A stretch of 6,616 bases of DNA from Deltaproteobacteria bacterium (GCA_021827465.1 JAKAVX010000153.1:1-6616), one strand, 5' to 3'. Shown: positions 1-6,593, counted from the first letter of the stretch. Notes: generated from the letters alone by a model not told the origin. Program-made: numbers and translations.

Positions 1-1
1 C

Positions 2-610
2 GTATCGCTGAAGGCCGGGCGCGCTCTTTTGGCCGACGATCCGCAGCTCGAAACCGGGCTCGAACTGAAACTCGCGGACATGTTCGACGCACCCCGCGTG
101 GCGCGCGAGATCAGGTCGATGGCGGGTTCCGGCTTCAAGGTGTCCGACTGGACCCACACCGACGCGCCGTTGTTCTCGGCGCTTTCGCTGGAAAAGTTCA
201 CCTATTTCATCGTCCTGCTGTTGATTGTCCTGGTAGCCGCCTTCAACATCATTGCAACCCTTGTGATGGTGGTGATGGAGCGGCGGAGGGAAATCGCGAT
301 CTTGCGCGCGATGGGCGCGCGGGCGGGCTCGATCGCAGCAATCTTCCTGTGTGAAGGAGCGATCCTGGGCGTGGTCGGAACCGCGCTTGGCGTCGGCTCG
401 GGGTTCGTCGCTTCGTTTCTTATCGGAAAGTATCACTTGATAAGGCTTCCCGCCGACATGTTTATGGTCAGCTACGTGCCGGTCAGGCTCTACCCGATGA
501 ATTTCATCCTGGTCGCCTTGGCGGCGATCGCGCTTTGCGTAGCCGCCGCGCTCTACCCGGCGCTCAAGGCGCGCTCGCTCTCGCCGGTAGAGGTGATCCG
601 CTATGAGTGA
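2..610 (+). CDS. lolC/lolE: LolC/LolE-family lipoprotein-releasing permease, C-terminal part (5' end outside window)
   Basis: This is the inner-membrane permease of the LolCDE transporter, which extracts mature lipoproteins from the inner membrane and hands them to the periplasmic carrier LolA. The frame is open from base 2, so the TTG at 29 is internal and the gene begins upstream. About 202 codons are present, roughly half of a typical 400-residue LolC/E. The visible part has the end of the periplasmic domain (ending in a segment reading DWTHTDAPLFSALSLEK, close to the family pattern), then three hydrophobic helices at about bases 197-277, 335-420 and 500-560. Between the first two lies the cytoplasmic coupling segment MERRREIAILRAMGA, the FtsX-domain hallmark that contacts the ATPase. 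The C-terminus [10 protein letters not shown] is also typical. The stop overlaps the lolD start by 8 bases, which supports a Lol rather than a MacB assignment. Whether this organism has one fused-type permease (LolF-like) or separate LolC and LolE cannot be told from this fragment. Confidence 0.92.
   Translation, partial: VSLKAGRALLADDPQLETGLELKLADMFDAPRVAREIRSMAGSGFKVSDWTHTDAPLFSALSLEKFTYFIVLLLIVLVAAFNIIATLVMVVMERRREIAILRAMGARAGSIAAIFLCEGAILGVVGTALGVGSGFVASFLIGKYHLIRLPADMFMVSYVPVRLYPMNFILVALAAIALCVAAALYPALKARSLSPVEVIRYE
590..597 (+). promoter_or_regulatory. Strong Shine-Dalgarno for lolD inside the permease gene
   Basis: The eight bases GAGGTGAT match the 16S rRNA anti-Shine-Dalgarno almost completely and lie 5 bases before the lolD ATG at 603. 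They sit inside the last codons of the permease gene, so the permease and ATPase are probably translated in a coupled fashion. This also fixes the lolD start. Confidence 0.75.
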
Positions 611-1328
611 GCCGGTCGCGGCCGCCTCTGGTGCGCGCGATCCGAAACCGCTGGTCGAGGCGCGCGACCTGCACAAGTACTTCTACGACGCGAACAAGGA
701 AGTGCGTGTGCTTACAGGGCTTTCGCTCTCGGTGGACGCGGGCGAGGAAGTCGCGATAATCGGTCAGTCGGGGGTGGGCAAGTCGACCCTGCTGCACATC
801 CTCGGCAGCCTGGAGCGTCCGACCTCCGGGACGGTGCGCTTCGAGGACCAGGATTTGTTCGCGCTCGACGAGAGCGCGCTGGCCGAGTTTCGCAACCTGA
901 AGCTGGGCTTCGTCTTCCAGTTCCACTATCTGCTCGGCGACTTCACAGCGCTGGAGAACGTGATGATGCCGGCGCTGATCGCAAGGATGCCAGATCGTGA
1001 GGCGCGCGCCCGAGCCACGGAAATTCTTGAACTGGTGGGGCTGGCGGACAAGATTGGACGGCGACCCGCCGAGCTTTCCGGCGGCGAACAGCAGCGCGTC
1101 GCGGTGGCTCGCGCGGTGGTGTTGCGGCCACGGATGGTGCTCGCCGACGAGCCGACCGGCAATCTCGATCCGCATACCGCCGACGAGGTACACGACCTTT
1201 TCCATCACCTCAACCGCGAACTAGGGATCACCCTGATAATCGCGACCCACAACGAACGCCTTACCCGCAGCATGGGCCGGGCGCTCAGGCTCAAGGACGG
1301 GAAGCTGTTCGAGGAATTCAGCCGCTGA
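603..1328 (+). CDS. lolD: Lipoprotein-releasing system ATP-binding protein LolD
   Basis: This is the cytoplasmic ATPase that powers LolC/E-mediated release of lipoproteins to LolA. At 241 residues it is close to the usual 220-240. All ABC motifs are intact: Walker [10 protein letters not shown] (54-62), Q-loop Gln106 in FVFQFHYLL, signature LSGGEQQR (158-165), Walker B MVLADE (178-183) with catalytic Glu183, D-loop NLD (187-189), and H-loop His216 in ATHNE. The FQFHYLL segment after the Q-loop is characteristic of LolD within the LolD/MacB/FtsE group. The first 18 residues form a short, probably flexible extension ahead of the conserved start at [11 protein letters not shown]. The ATG at 603 is chosen because of the strong Shine-Dalgarno at 590-597 and the 8-base overlap with the permease gene. 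MacB-type ATPases share these motifs, but the LolC/E partner and the outer-membrane neighbourhood decide for LolD. Confidence 0.95.
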   Translation: MSEPVAAASGARDPKPLVEARDLHKYFYDANKEVRVLTGLSLSVDAGEEVAIIGQSGVGKSTLLHILGSLERPTSGTVRFEDQDLFALDESALAEFRNLKLGFVFQFHYLLGDFTALENVMMPALIARMPDREARARATEILELVGLADKIGRRPAELSGGEQQRVAVARAVVLRPRMVLADEPTGNLDPHTADEVHDLFHHLNRELGITLIIATHNERLTRSMGRALRLKDGKLFEEFSR

Positions 1329-1437
1329 TCGCGGCGCACCCGTACTGGCGACGGGCGAGGAAGCTTGGCTCAGGGGCCTTTTGGTTTACTTCGTGAAAGT
1401 GATTGGTTAGTTTGTTCGCCGCTTCTGGTGGATTTTG
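1329..1437 (+). other. lolD-bamA intergenic leader
   Basis: No gene is visible here. A GC-rich 5-bp stem (CCCGT 1339-1343 with ACGGG 1351-1355, 7-base loop) lies just after the lolD stop, and a 3-bp stem followed by TTTT lies at 1367-1382; neither makes a convincing terminator. No good sigma-70 or sigma-E promoter was found by eye. The segment GGTGG at 1427-1431 is the only plausible Shine-Dalgarno for bamA. The gap is large enough for a promoter, so bamA could start its own transcript, but the sequence does not prove it. Confidence 0.4.
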
Positions 1438-3801
1438 GTGGCAACGGGAAGATGCAACGCGCTCCTGACGGGCGCGCTATTGTCTGCGGTCCTGATCCTT
1501 CTGCTGCCGCTCGCCGGGAGCGCACTCGCGCAGGGGCCGATCGTCTCCGCCATCAAGGTCCAGGGTAACCAGCGCGTCGAGACCGACGCCATCCGAATCC
1601 ATATCAGCCAGTCCACCAACGCCCCGCTCGACGCAGCGACCGTCGATAAAGACATTAAGGCGATCTACGCTATGGGCTTTTTCGATTCGGTCAAGGCTGA
1701 GATGGCCGTCGAGCACGGCAAGAATGTACTGATTTACAAGGTAAAGGAACGGCCCCAGATAACCGACGTCCAGATCGTCGGGATGAAGGCGTTTCGAACC
1801 ACCAACGACAAGATTATCGCCGCCACCCGGCTCCATCCCGGCTCGATCCTGGATCCGATCAGGGTCAAGCAGACCGAGGAAGGGATCCAGCACGTTTACG
1901 AGGACAAGGGCTATCTCGACGCAAAATTGGGTTTTCGCGCGATTCCGGGACCGGGTAACACGGCGGTCGCACAGTTCAGCGTCTACGAAGGCCCGCGCGT
2001 CGATATCACGAGTATCGAGTTGACCGGCAACCATGCCTACTCCGCGCGCGAGATCAGGGGCCAGATGGAGACCGGGACCCACAACTTCCTGAGCTGGCTG
2101 ACGGATTCGGGAGTTCTCGACCGCAAGAAGCTCGAGGACGACGCCGACCGGATCGCGGCCTTTTACTACAACAGCGGCTATCTGAACGTGCACGTGTCCG
2201 AGCCACGGATCATCCGGCACGGCAACTCGATAACCGTCAAAATCGCGATCGACGAGGGCCCCCGGTACAAGGTCGCGTCGGTTGCACTCGGGGGCGATCT
2301 CAAGTTCCCCCGTACTGAGCTGGAAAAGCGCCTCACGATAAAGGCGGGGCAGGATTTTTCCGGCATGACGCTGCAGCATAACGTGCTGACGCTCTCGGAC
2401 TTCTACTCGAACCGCGGCTACGCCTTCGTCAACGTTCAGCCCAAGACCCAGCTTAATCCGGCCAACAAAACCGTGGGCGTGACCTTCGAGGTAAGTCCGG
2501 GCCATATCGTTCTGGTCAACCGGATTCGGATCACCGGCAACACCAAGACCTCCGACAAGGTCATCCGGCGCGAGATGCAAGTCCAGGAACAGGAGCCTTA
2601 CTCCGCTTCGTCCATCCGGGATTCCAAGAAACTCCTCGACCAACTGGGCTATTTCAGCGCGACCCGCATTACCACTTCGCCTTCGCAGCAGCCCGACAAG
2701 ATCGACTTGAACGTCCACGTCGCCGAGGCCAATACGGCCTCGCTCCAGGTGGCGGGCGGGTTCGACAGCTACGAGGGCGTTTTCGGACAGTTCACGCTCG
2801 GCAACACGAACCTGTTCGGCGGCGGCGAATCGGTGATGCTGAGCGCGATGGTCGGCTACCTATACAAGGATTATTCGATCAGCTACACCGAGCCCTGGTT
2901 CCTCGACATCCCGCTGAGCGTCTCGACGCAATTGTTCGACTCGGACACCTATCTGTTCACCTTCAGCCAGAAGAACGCGGGCGGCTCAATCAACACCTAT
3001 TACCCGCTTACCCAGCTCGGTCTCAAAAAGATCGGCTCCTTCTCGCTCAAGGACGTAAACGCGGGACTCGGCTACCAGTTCGAGACCGTGGGGATCACCG
3101 GGCTCAGCCCGTTCACCCCGCTGGAGATACGTGAATTCCAGGGCTACACGCGGGTGTCCGAGCTGATGCCCAGTCTCAAGCGCTTCACGGTGGATAATCC
3201 GGTCGATCCGCGAAGCGGCTCGATTGAAAGCCTCAATCTCGAATTCGCCGGTATCGGGGTCGGCGAGGGTTTCATGAAGGGACTCCTGCACTGGCGATGG
3301 TTCTACACCTTCCTGAAGAGCCCGACCTGGGGCTCGTGGGTGTTCTCGCCCAGCGTGACCTACGGTATGGGCTCGACCTTCTCGGGGCCTGGAGATCTCC
3401 CGGTGTACGAACGGTTCTTCCCCGGCGGCGTTGGCGGCGAGGGCGACGTCAGGGGCTATCAGCTTTACTCTCTCGGTCCCCTGGTCACGACCTACAACAA
3501 GGCCGGCTCACCACAAGCGGTCACCACGGTCGGCGGCAGCAAGGAGTTGCTGACCGACGGCATGATAACCTTCCCGATTCTCTCCGGCTTGGGCATTCGC
3601 GGGATGGTCTTCGCCGATGCGGGCCAGGCTTATCGGCTGCATCAGAGCATGGATCTGACAAACCTGCAGGCGGCTTATGGTTTCGGTTTCCAATGGCGCT
3701 CGCCTTTTGGACCGCTCGCAATCGATATCGCTCGCCCGATCAACCCGCGTCCGCAGGATCTCAGCACCGTCTTCGAGATCGGATCAGGCTCACCACTCTA
3801 G
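1438..3801 (+). CDS. bamA: Outer membrane protein assembly factor BamA (Omp85)
   Basis: BamA is the core of the BAM complex, which folds and inserts beta-barrel proteins into the outer membrane. From a GTG start the product is 787 residues, normal for the family. A signal peptide covers residues 1-31 (Arg5, hydrophobic core, SALA then Gln32). Five POTRA domains follow at roughly 33-105, 106-186, 187-274, 276-354 and 355-430, each with the family pattern of an I.GN-type strand and a late GY or GFF turn. The 16-strand barrel fills 431-787, opening with GGFDSYEGVFGQF and carrying the invariant L6 motif VRGY at 671-674. Five POTRAs plus lol and lpx neighbours separate it from TamA and mitochondrial-type Sam50. 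TTG at 1435 and GTG at 1438 are adjacent possible starts; an in-frame stop at 1408-1410 excludes anything much further upstream. GTG is preferred for its 6-base spacing from GGTGG. Odd points are a C-terminus ending in Leu and a longer L6 tip. Confidence 0.96.
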   Translation: MATGRCNALLTGALLSAVLILLLPLAGSALAQGPIVSAIKVQGNQRVETDAIRIHISQSTNAPLDAATVDKDIKAIYAMGFFDSVKAEMAVEHGKNVLIYKVKERPQITDVQIVGMKAFRTTNDKIIAATRLHPGSILDPIRVKQTEEGIQHVYEDKGYLDAKLGFRAIPGPGNTAVAQFSVYEGPRVDITSIELTGNHAYSAREIRGQMETGTHNFLSWLTDSGVLDRKKLEDDADRIAAFYYNSGYLNVHVSEPRIIRHGNSITVKIAIDEGPRYKVASVALGGDLKFPRTELEKRLTIKAGQDFSGMTLQHNVLTLSDFYSNRGYAFVNVQPKTQLNPANKTVGVTFEVSPGHIVLVNRIRITGNTKTSDKVIRREMQVQEQEPYSASSIRDSKKLLDQLGYFSATRITTSPSQQPDKIDLNVHVAEANTASLQVAGGFDSYEGVFGQFTLGNTNLFGGGESVMLSAMVGYLYKDYSISYTEPWFLDIPLSVSTQLFDSDTYLFTFSQKNAGGSINTYYPLTQLGLKKIGSFSLKDVNAGLGYQFETVGITGLSPFTPLEIREFQGYTRVSELMPSLKRFTVDNPVDPRSGSIESLNLEFAGIGVGEGFMKGLLHWRWFYTFLKSPTWGSWVFSPSVTYGMGSTFSGPGDLPVYERFFPGGVGGEGDVRGYQLYSLGPLVTTYNKAGSPQAVTTVGGSKELLTDGMITFPILSGLGIRGMVFADAGQAYRLHQSMDLTNLQAAYGFGFQWRSPFGPLAIDIARPINPRPQDLSTVFEIGSGSPL

Positions 3802-3810
3802 CGCGCGGCC

Positions 3811-3848
3811 TTCAAAACTGTCTTAAATGCACCAAAGGCAGTCTCGAA
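3811..3848 (+). repeat. Imperfect inverted repeat (RNA hairpin) between bamA and skp
   Basis: ACTGTCTT (3817-3824) can pair with AAGGCAGT (3835-3842) over 8 base pairs including one G-U, around a 10-base loop. TTC (3811-3813) and GAA (3846-3848) extend it beyond a small internal loop. It begins nine bases after the bamA stop. No U-run follows, so it is not a textbook intrinsic terminator; it could be an mRNA 3'-end or processing structure, or chance. A TACAAT hexamer at 3862-3867 resembles a -10 box but has no matching -35. Confidence 0.35.
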
Positions 3849-3913
3849 CGGCCGGGTTCTGTACAATACCAGGATTGATTCGTATGAGGGGCTTTGGCCA
3901 GACTAGCGGCTCA

Positions 3914-3919
3914 AGGAGG
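3914..3919 (+). promoter_or_regulatory. Shine-Dalgarno for skp
   Basis: AGGAGG is a full core Shine-Dalgarno upstream of the ATG at 3932. The spacing of 12 bases is longer than the usual 5-9. There is no ATG, GTG or TTG in frame between them, and the signal peptide begins exactly at 3932, so this pairing still decides the start. Confidence 0.65.
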
Positions 3920-3931
3920 ATTTCGCTCCAG

Positions 3932-4540
3932 ATGAGAAAGCGTTTGATGGTAGTGGTAGCGTTCATCACGCTTCTCGCGTCGGTTCCGGCATGGGCGGAG
4001 GTAAAGCTCGCCTACGTTGATGTTCAACGCGCCGTGAACGAATGCAACGCGGGCAAAAAAGCCAAGGGTGAGTTCCAGGCGAAGGTACAGGCTGTACAGA
4101 GCAAACTGATGGCCGAACAGAAGCAGATCCAGGCTCTCAAGACCGAATTGGAGCAGAAAGGGATGCTGATGAAACCTGAGCAGCGCCAGAATCTGCAGGA
4201 CGAGTACGTCGGCAAGGTCAGGGATTTCCAACGCCAATACAACGATGATCGCGAAGAGCTTAGCCGCAAGGACAACGAGCTCACGGGCAGGATCGTTCAC
4301 GACCTCGCTCAGATCATCCAGCAGATAGCCCAACGCCAGGGCGATACGATGGTGTTCGAGAAGGGTTCCATCCTGTGGGGAGCGTCCGGCATCGATATCA
4401 CCGACCAGGTGATCAAGGCGTACAATGCAACGCACGTGCAGCCGGGCACGCTTGGCAGCAATCCGAAGACCAAGTCGGGATTCGCCTCGCCGAGTTCGTT
4501 TGGAGCCGCAGCGGCGCGACGCTCGACCATATCGAAGTAG
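3932..4540 (+). CDS. skp: Periplasmic OmpH/Skp-family chaperone
   Basis: This is a periplasmic chaperone that holds unfolded outer-membrane proteins for delivery to BamA; the family forms a jellyfish-shaped trimer with coiled-coil tentacles. The product is 202 residues with a signal peptide of 22 (MRKR, hydrophobic stretch, PAWA then Glu23). After the first strand (KLAYVDVQRAVNE, 25-37) comes the family motif around GKKAK (41-45), then a long charged, Gln/Lys/Glu-rich coiled coil at about 45-125. The conserved end, with ID.TD.VI..YN, lies at 154-165. Residues 168-202 form a Gly/Ser/Ala/Lys-rich tail beyond the OmpH domain, longer than in typical Skp. The frame is open upstream to an ATG at 3827 and another at 3884, but the signal peptide and the AGGAGG favour 3932. 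Placement directly after bamA and 10 bases before fabZ is the usual context. Confidence 0.92.
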   Translation: MRKRLMVVVAFITLLASVPAWAEVKLAYVDVQRAVNECNAGKKAKGEFQAKVQAVQSKLMAEQKQIQALKTELEQKGMLMKPEQRQNLQDEYVGKVRDFQRQYNDDREELSRKDNELTGRIVHDLAQIIQQIAQRQGDTMVFEKGSILWGASGIDITDQVIKAYNATHVQPGTLGSNPKTKSGFASPSSFGAAAARRSTISK

Positions 4541-4550
4541 GCTCGAGGCG

Positions 4551-5009
4551 GTGGCCAGCAAGGAAGAGCTCGCGCAACTCGACCGTTTCTTGCGCCTGTT
4601 GCCCCATCGCTACCCGTTTCTGCTCGTGGACCGGGTCCTGGAGCTCGACGGCGGTCGCGCGCGAACCCTGAAGAACGTCACCATCAACGAGCCGTTTTTC
4701 ACCGGGCATTTTCCGGGCAATCCTGTTATGCCCGGGGTCCTGATAATCGAGGCGCTCGCTCAGTCCGCCGCCATCCTTGCGCTCAAACAGATCGAAGACC
4801 CGGGTTCGCGCCTGTTCATGCTGACCGGCATCGACAAGGTGCGCTTTAGGCGCAAGGTGGTGCCCGGCGATCAGCTCGAAATGGAAGTGAACCTGCTCAA
4901 GCACCATCGCCCGCTCTGGAAGATGCGCGGCGAAGCGCGCGTTGCGGGCGAGCTTGCGGTGGAGGCGGAATTGTCCGCGATGGAAGTCGTCGAGGAGAAA
5001 CTGCCATAG
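4551..5009 (+). CDS. fabZ: (3R)-hydroxyacyl-[ACP] dehydratase FabZ
   Basis: FabZ dehydrates 3-hydroxyacyl-ACP to trans-2-enoyl-ACP in fatty-acid elongation. It competes with LpxA for 3-hydroxyacyl-ACP, which is the likely reason the two genes sit together and are co-regulated. The product of 152 residues has the expected hotdog-fold length. The N-terminal substrate region LLPHRYPFLLVDR is at 16-28. The core segment 42-71 holds NVTINEPFF, then GHFPGNPVMPGV with catalytic His53, then the central helix with catalytic Glu67 (LIIEALAQ). The fold ends in VPGDQLEMEV and EAELSAM. The frame is open further upstream through the skp end, but homology begins near residue 8, so GTG at 4551 is the only sensible start; its GAGG (4545-4548) is rather close. 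It lies 10 bases after skp, with no lpxD between them. FabA is unlikely given the PHRYPFLLVDR signature and the context. Confidence 0.95.
   Translation: MASKEELAQLDRFLRLLPHRYPFLLVDRVLELDGGRARTLKNVTINEPFFTGHFPGNPVMPGVLIIEALAQSAAILALKQIEDPGSRLFMLTGIDKVRFRRKVVPGDQLEMEVNLLKHHRPLWKMRGEARVAGELAVEAELSAMEVVEEKLP
4992..4997 (+). promoter_or_regulatory. Shine-Dalgarno likely serving lpxA
   Basis: GAGGAG lies within the end of fabZ, 8 bases before the ATA at 5006, which overlaps the fabZ stop. It is 35 bases from the GTG at 5033, too far to serve that codon, and no comparable site precedes the GTG. It therefore points to translation beginning near 5006. Confidence 0.5.
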
Positions 5010-5032
5010 CCGGCTGCATACATCCGAGCGCT

Positions 5033-5797
5033 GTGATCGATTCGGGCGCCGAACTCGATTCTTCGGCCCAGATCGGCCCGGGCGCGGTAATCGGCCCAGG
5101 CGTGCGAATCGGCGCCGAAACCATTATCGGGCCTTACGCGGTGATCGAGTGCAACACCGCGATCGGCGCGCGAAATCACATCTTCCAGTTCGCCTCGATC
5201 GGCGCGGCGCCCCAGGATCTCAAGTACAAGGGCGAGCCGTCGCGGGTCGAGATAGGCGACGACAACAAGATCCGCGAGTTCACCACTATCCACCGCGGCA
5301 CCGAGGGCGGCGGGATGGTCACGAAGATCGGCAACGACGTGCTGGTGATGAACTACGTCCATATCGCGCACGATTGCCGTATCGGCAACCATTCCATCCT
5401 TGCCAACTCGACCGAGATCGCCGGCCACTGCGTCATCGAGGAATGGGTCGTGACAGCCGGGATGTGCGGCGTTCACCAGTTCACCCGGATTGGCGCGCAC
5501 GCGATGGTCGCGGCGGGCTCGAAAGTCGCCCAGGATGTACCCCCGTACTCGATGGTCGCGGGTGACCGCGCGCGGCTGGTCGGCGTCAACGAGATCGGGC
5601 TTGAGCGCCGGGGCTTCAAACCCGAAACAATCGCCGCGATCAAGGGCGCGGTGCGCAAGCTCTTTTACTCCAAGACGCTGCGTGAGGACGCTATCCGCCA
5701 GGTCCTCGACGAATACTCGGCGGTGCCCGAGGTCGAGCGCCTGGTCGCGTTCATCCGTGATTCCAAACGCGGCGTAGTCGGTCGCGAGCGTGAGTAG
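5033..5797 (+). CDS. lpxA: Acyl-[ACP]--UDP-N-acetylglucosamine O-acyltransferase LpxA
   Basis: LpxA is the cytoplasmic trimer that starts lipid A synthesis by moving a 3-hydroxyacyl chain from ACP to the 3-position of UDP-GlcNAc. From GTG at 5033 it has 254 residues: left-handed beta-helix hexapeptide coils (about 3-185) and a C-terminal helical domain (about 190-250). Family landmarks are FQFASIGAAPQDLKYKGE, IHRGT, the HIAHDC segment with His113 (equivalent to catalytic His125 in E. coli), His132, His148 in GVHQF, and VAQDVPPY. LpxD is excluded by the lack of its N-terminal uridine-binding domain and by the LpxA-type C-terminus. The true start is probably earlier: the frame just upstream reads CIHPSAVIDSGAEL, matching the conserved IHP-TA-V opening of LpxA, but no ATG, GTG or TTG precedes it. 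An ATA at 5006 (or 5018) may be the start, giving 263 residues. The 3' end overlaps lpxI by 8 bases. Confidence 0.95.
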   Translation: MIDSGAELDSSAQIGPGAVIGPGVRIGAETIIGPYAVIECNTAIGARNHIFQFASIGAAPQDLKYKGEPSRVEIGDDNKIREFTTIHRGTEGGGMVTKIGNDVLVMNYVHIAHDCRIGNHSILANSTEIAGHCVIEEWVVTAGMCGVHQFTRIGAHAMVAAGSKVAQDVPPYSMVAGDRARLVGVNEIGLERRGFKPETIAAIKGAVRKLFYSKTLREDAIRQVLDEYSAVPEVERLVAFIRDSKRGVVGRERE

Positions 5798-6593
5798 CCT
5801 AGGAATAATCGCGGGCAACGGAGTCTTTCCAATCGAGGTCGCCGAGGCCGCCCGCCGCCGCAAAGTCAGGGTGGTCGCAACCGCCCATATCGGCGAAACC
5901 CGCGCCGAACTCGCCGACCATGTGGACGAGATTACATGGATCAAGGTCGGCGAGCTGCAGAAGATCATCGACACGTTCAAAAATGCCGGCGTCGAAGAGG
6001 CCGCGATGGCGGGCGGAATCTCTCGCGCTCGTCTTAAGGATTCGTTCGCGCCCGACGCGCGGGCGCTTCGGATGCTTGCAGGGATAACCCGATGGAGCGA
6101 CGACGCGGTGCTCCGCGCGATCGCTCGCGAAGTCGAATCCGAGGGTATTCCGGTTATCGATCCGGTCCCGATGCTGCCCGATGTGCTTGCCGAAGGGGGT
6201 TTGATGGCCGGTCCGGCGCCCGATGAGCGTCAGCTCGCCGATCTCGACCTCGCATTCGAAGTCGCGCGCAGCCTTGGCGCTTTCGATATCGGGCAAACGG
6301 TCGCAGTGCGCGCCGGCGTGATCGCCGCGGTCGAGGCGATCGAGGGTACCGACGCTGCGCTCAGAAGAGCAGCCGCGCTTTCGGGCAAGGGCCTGGTTAT
6401 CGCCAAGGTCGCGAAGCCAGGGCAGGATTTGCGTTTCGACCGTCCCGCGATCGGGCCCGCCACGATCGAGCTGCTCGCCGAAATCGGCGCGGCGATGCTC
6501 GGGGTCGAGGCTGGAAAGTGCATGATGCTCGAACGCGCGCGCACCCTCGAGGCCGCCGGCGCATCGAACGTCACGGTCTATGGCCATGCGTGA
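5790..6593 (+). CDS. lpxI: UDP-2,3-diacylglucosamine pyrophosphatase LpxI
   Basis: LpxI hydrolyses UDP-2,3-diacylglucosamine to lipid X and UMP, the step done by LpxH in gammaproteobacteria and by LpxG in chlamydiae. The 267-residue product fits the DUF1009/LpxI family: GIIAGNGVFPIEVAEAARRR at the N-terminus (5-24), a VVATAHIGET segment (28-37), MAGGISR (73-79), the DDAVLRAIA-E-E--G stretch (104-119), and the C-terminal catalytic domain. That domain holds FDIGQTVAV-AGV-AAVEAIEGTD (165-188) and KPGQDLRFDRPAIG (209-222), with conserved Asp213 and Asp217 in the region of the known catalytic Asp of Caulobacter LpxI, then GVEAGK (238-243). GTG at 5790 is the start because homology begins at residue 4; the gene overlaps the lpxA end by 8 bases and has no obvious Shine-Dalgarno, suggesting translational coupling. 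No LpxH is seen in the window. Confidence 0.94.
   Translation: MSSLGIIAGNGVFPIEVAEAARRRKVRVVATAHIGETRAELADHVDEITWIKVGELQKIIDTFKNAGVEEAAMAGGISRARLKDSFAPDARALRMLAGITRWSDDAVLRAIAREVESEGIPVIDPVPMLPDVLAEGGLMAGPAPDERQLADLDLAFEVARSLGAFDIGQTVAVRAGVIAAVEAIEGTDAALRRAAALSGKGLVIAKVAKPGQDLRFDRPAIGPATIELLAEIGAAMLGVEAGKCMMLERARTLEAAGASNVTVYGHA

Noticed and set aside
29..31. TTG at 29 as the start of a short permease protein
   Set aside because: The frame is open to the window edge and residues before it match the family, so the gene is truncated by the window, not short.
1367..1382. Possible intrinsic terminator after lolD (GGC stem, TTTT)
   Set aside because: The stem is only 3 bp and the T-run is 4 bases; too weak to call.
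1381..1434. Possible promoter for bamA (TTGGTT near 1381)
   Set aside because: No acceptable -10 at the right distance, and no sigma-E pair was found.
1477..2718. Long antisense open frame of 413 codons opposite bamA
   Set aside because: It lies wholly inside bamA, shows no recognisable domain, and is the usual product of GC-rich codon bias on the opposite strand.
3827..3931. Longer skp starting at ATG 3827 or 3884
   Set aside because: It would place 16-35 polar, basic residues before the signal peptide; the AGGAGG and MRKR start at 3932 fit better.
5039..5600. Periodic short repeats in lpxA that resemble a tandem repeat array
   Set aside because: They are the degenerate hexapeptide codons (IG-type) of the LpxA beta-helix, not a DNA repeat or CRISPR array.
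4871..5980. Long antisense open frame of 369 codons opposite fabZ, lpxA and the lpxI start
   Set aside because: It covers three well-supported genes; its repeated Asp/Arg/Ala pattern mirrors the hexapeptide repeats of lpxA read backward.
5799..6587. Antisense open frame of 262 codons opposite lpxI
   Set aside because: It has the composition of a shadow frame, no domain and no start signal, and lpxI is clearly the real gene.
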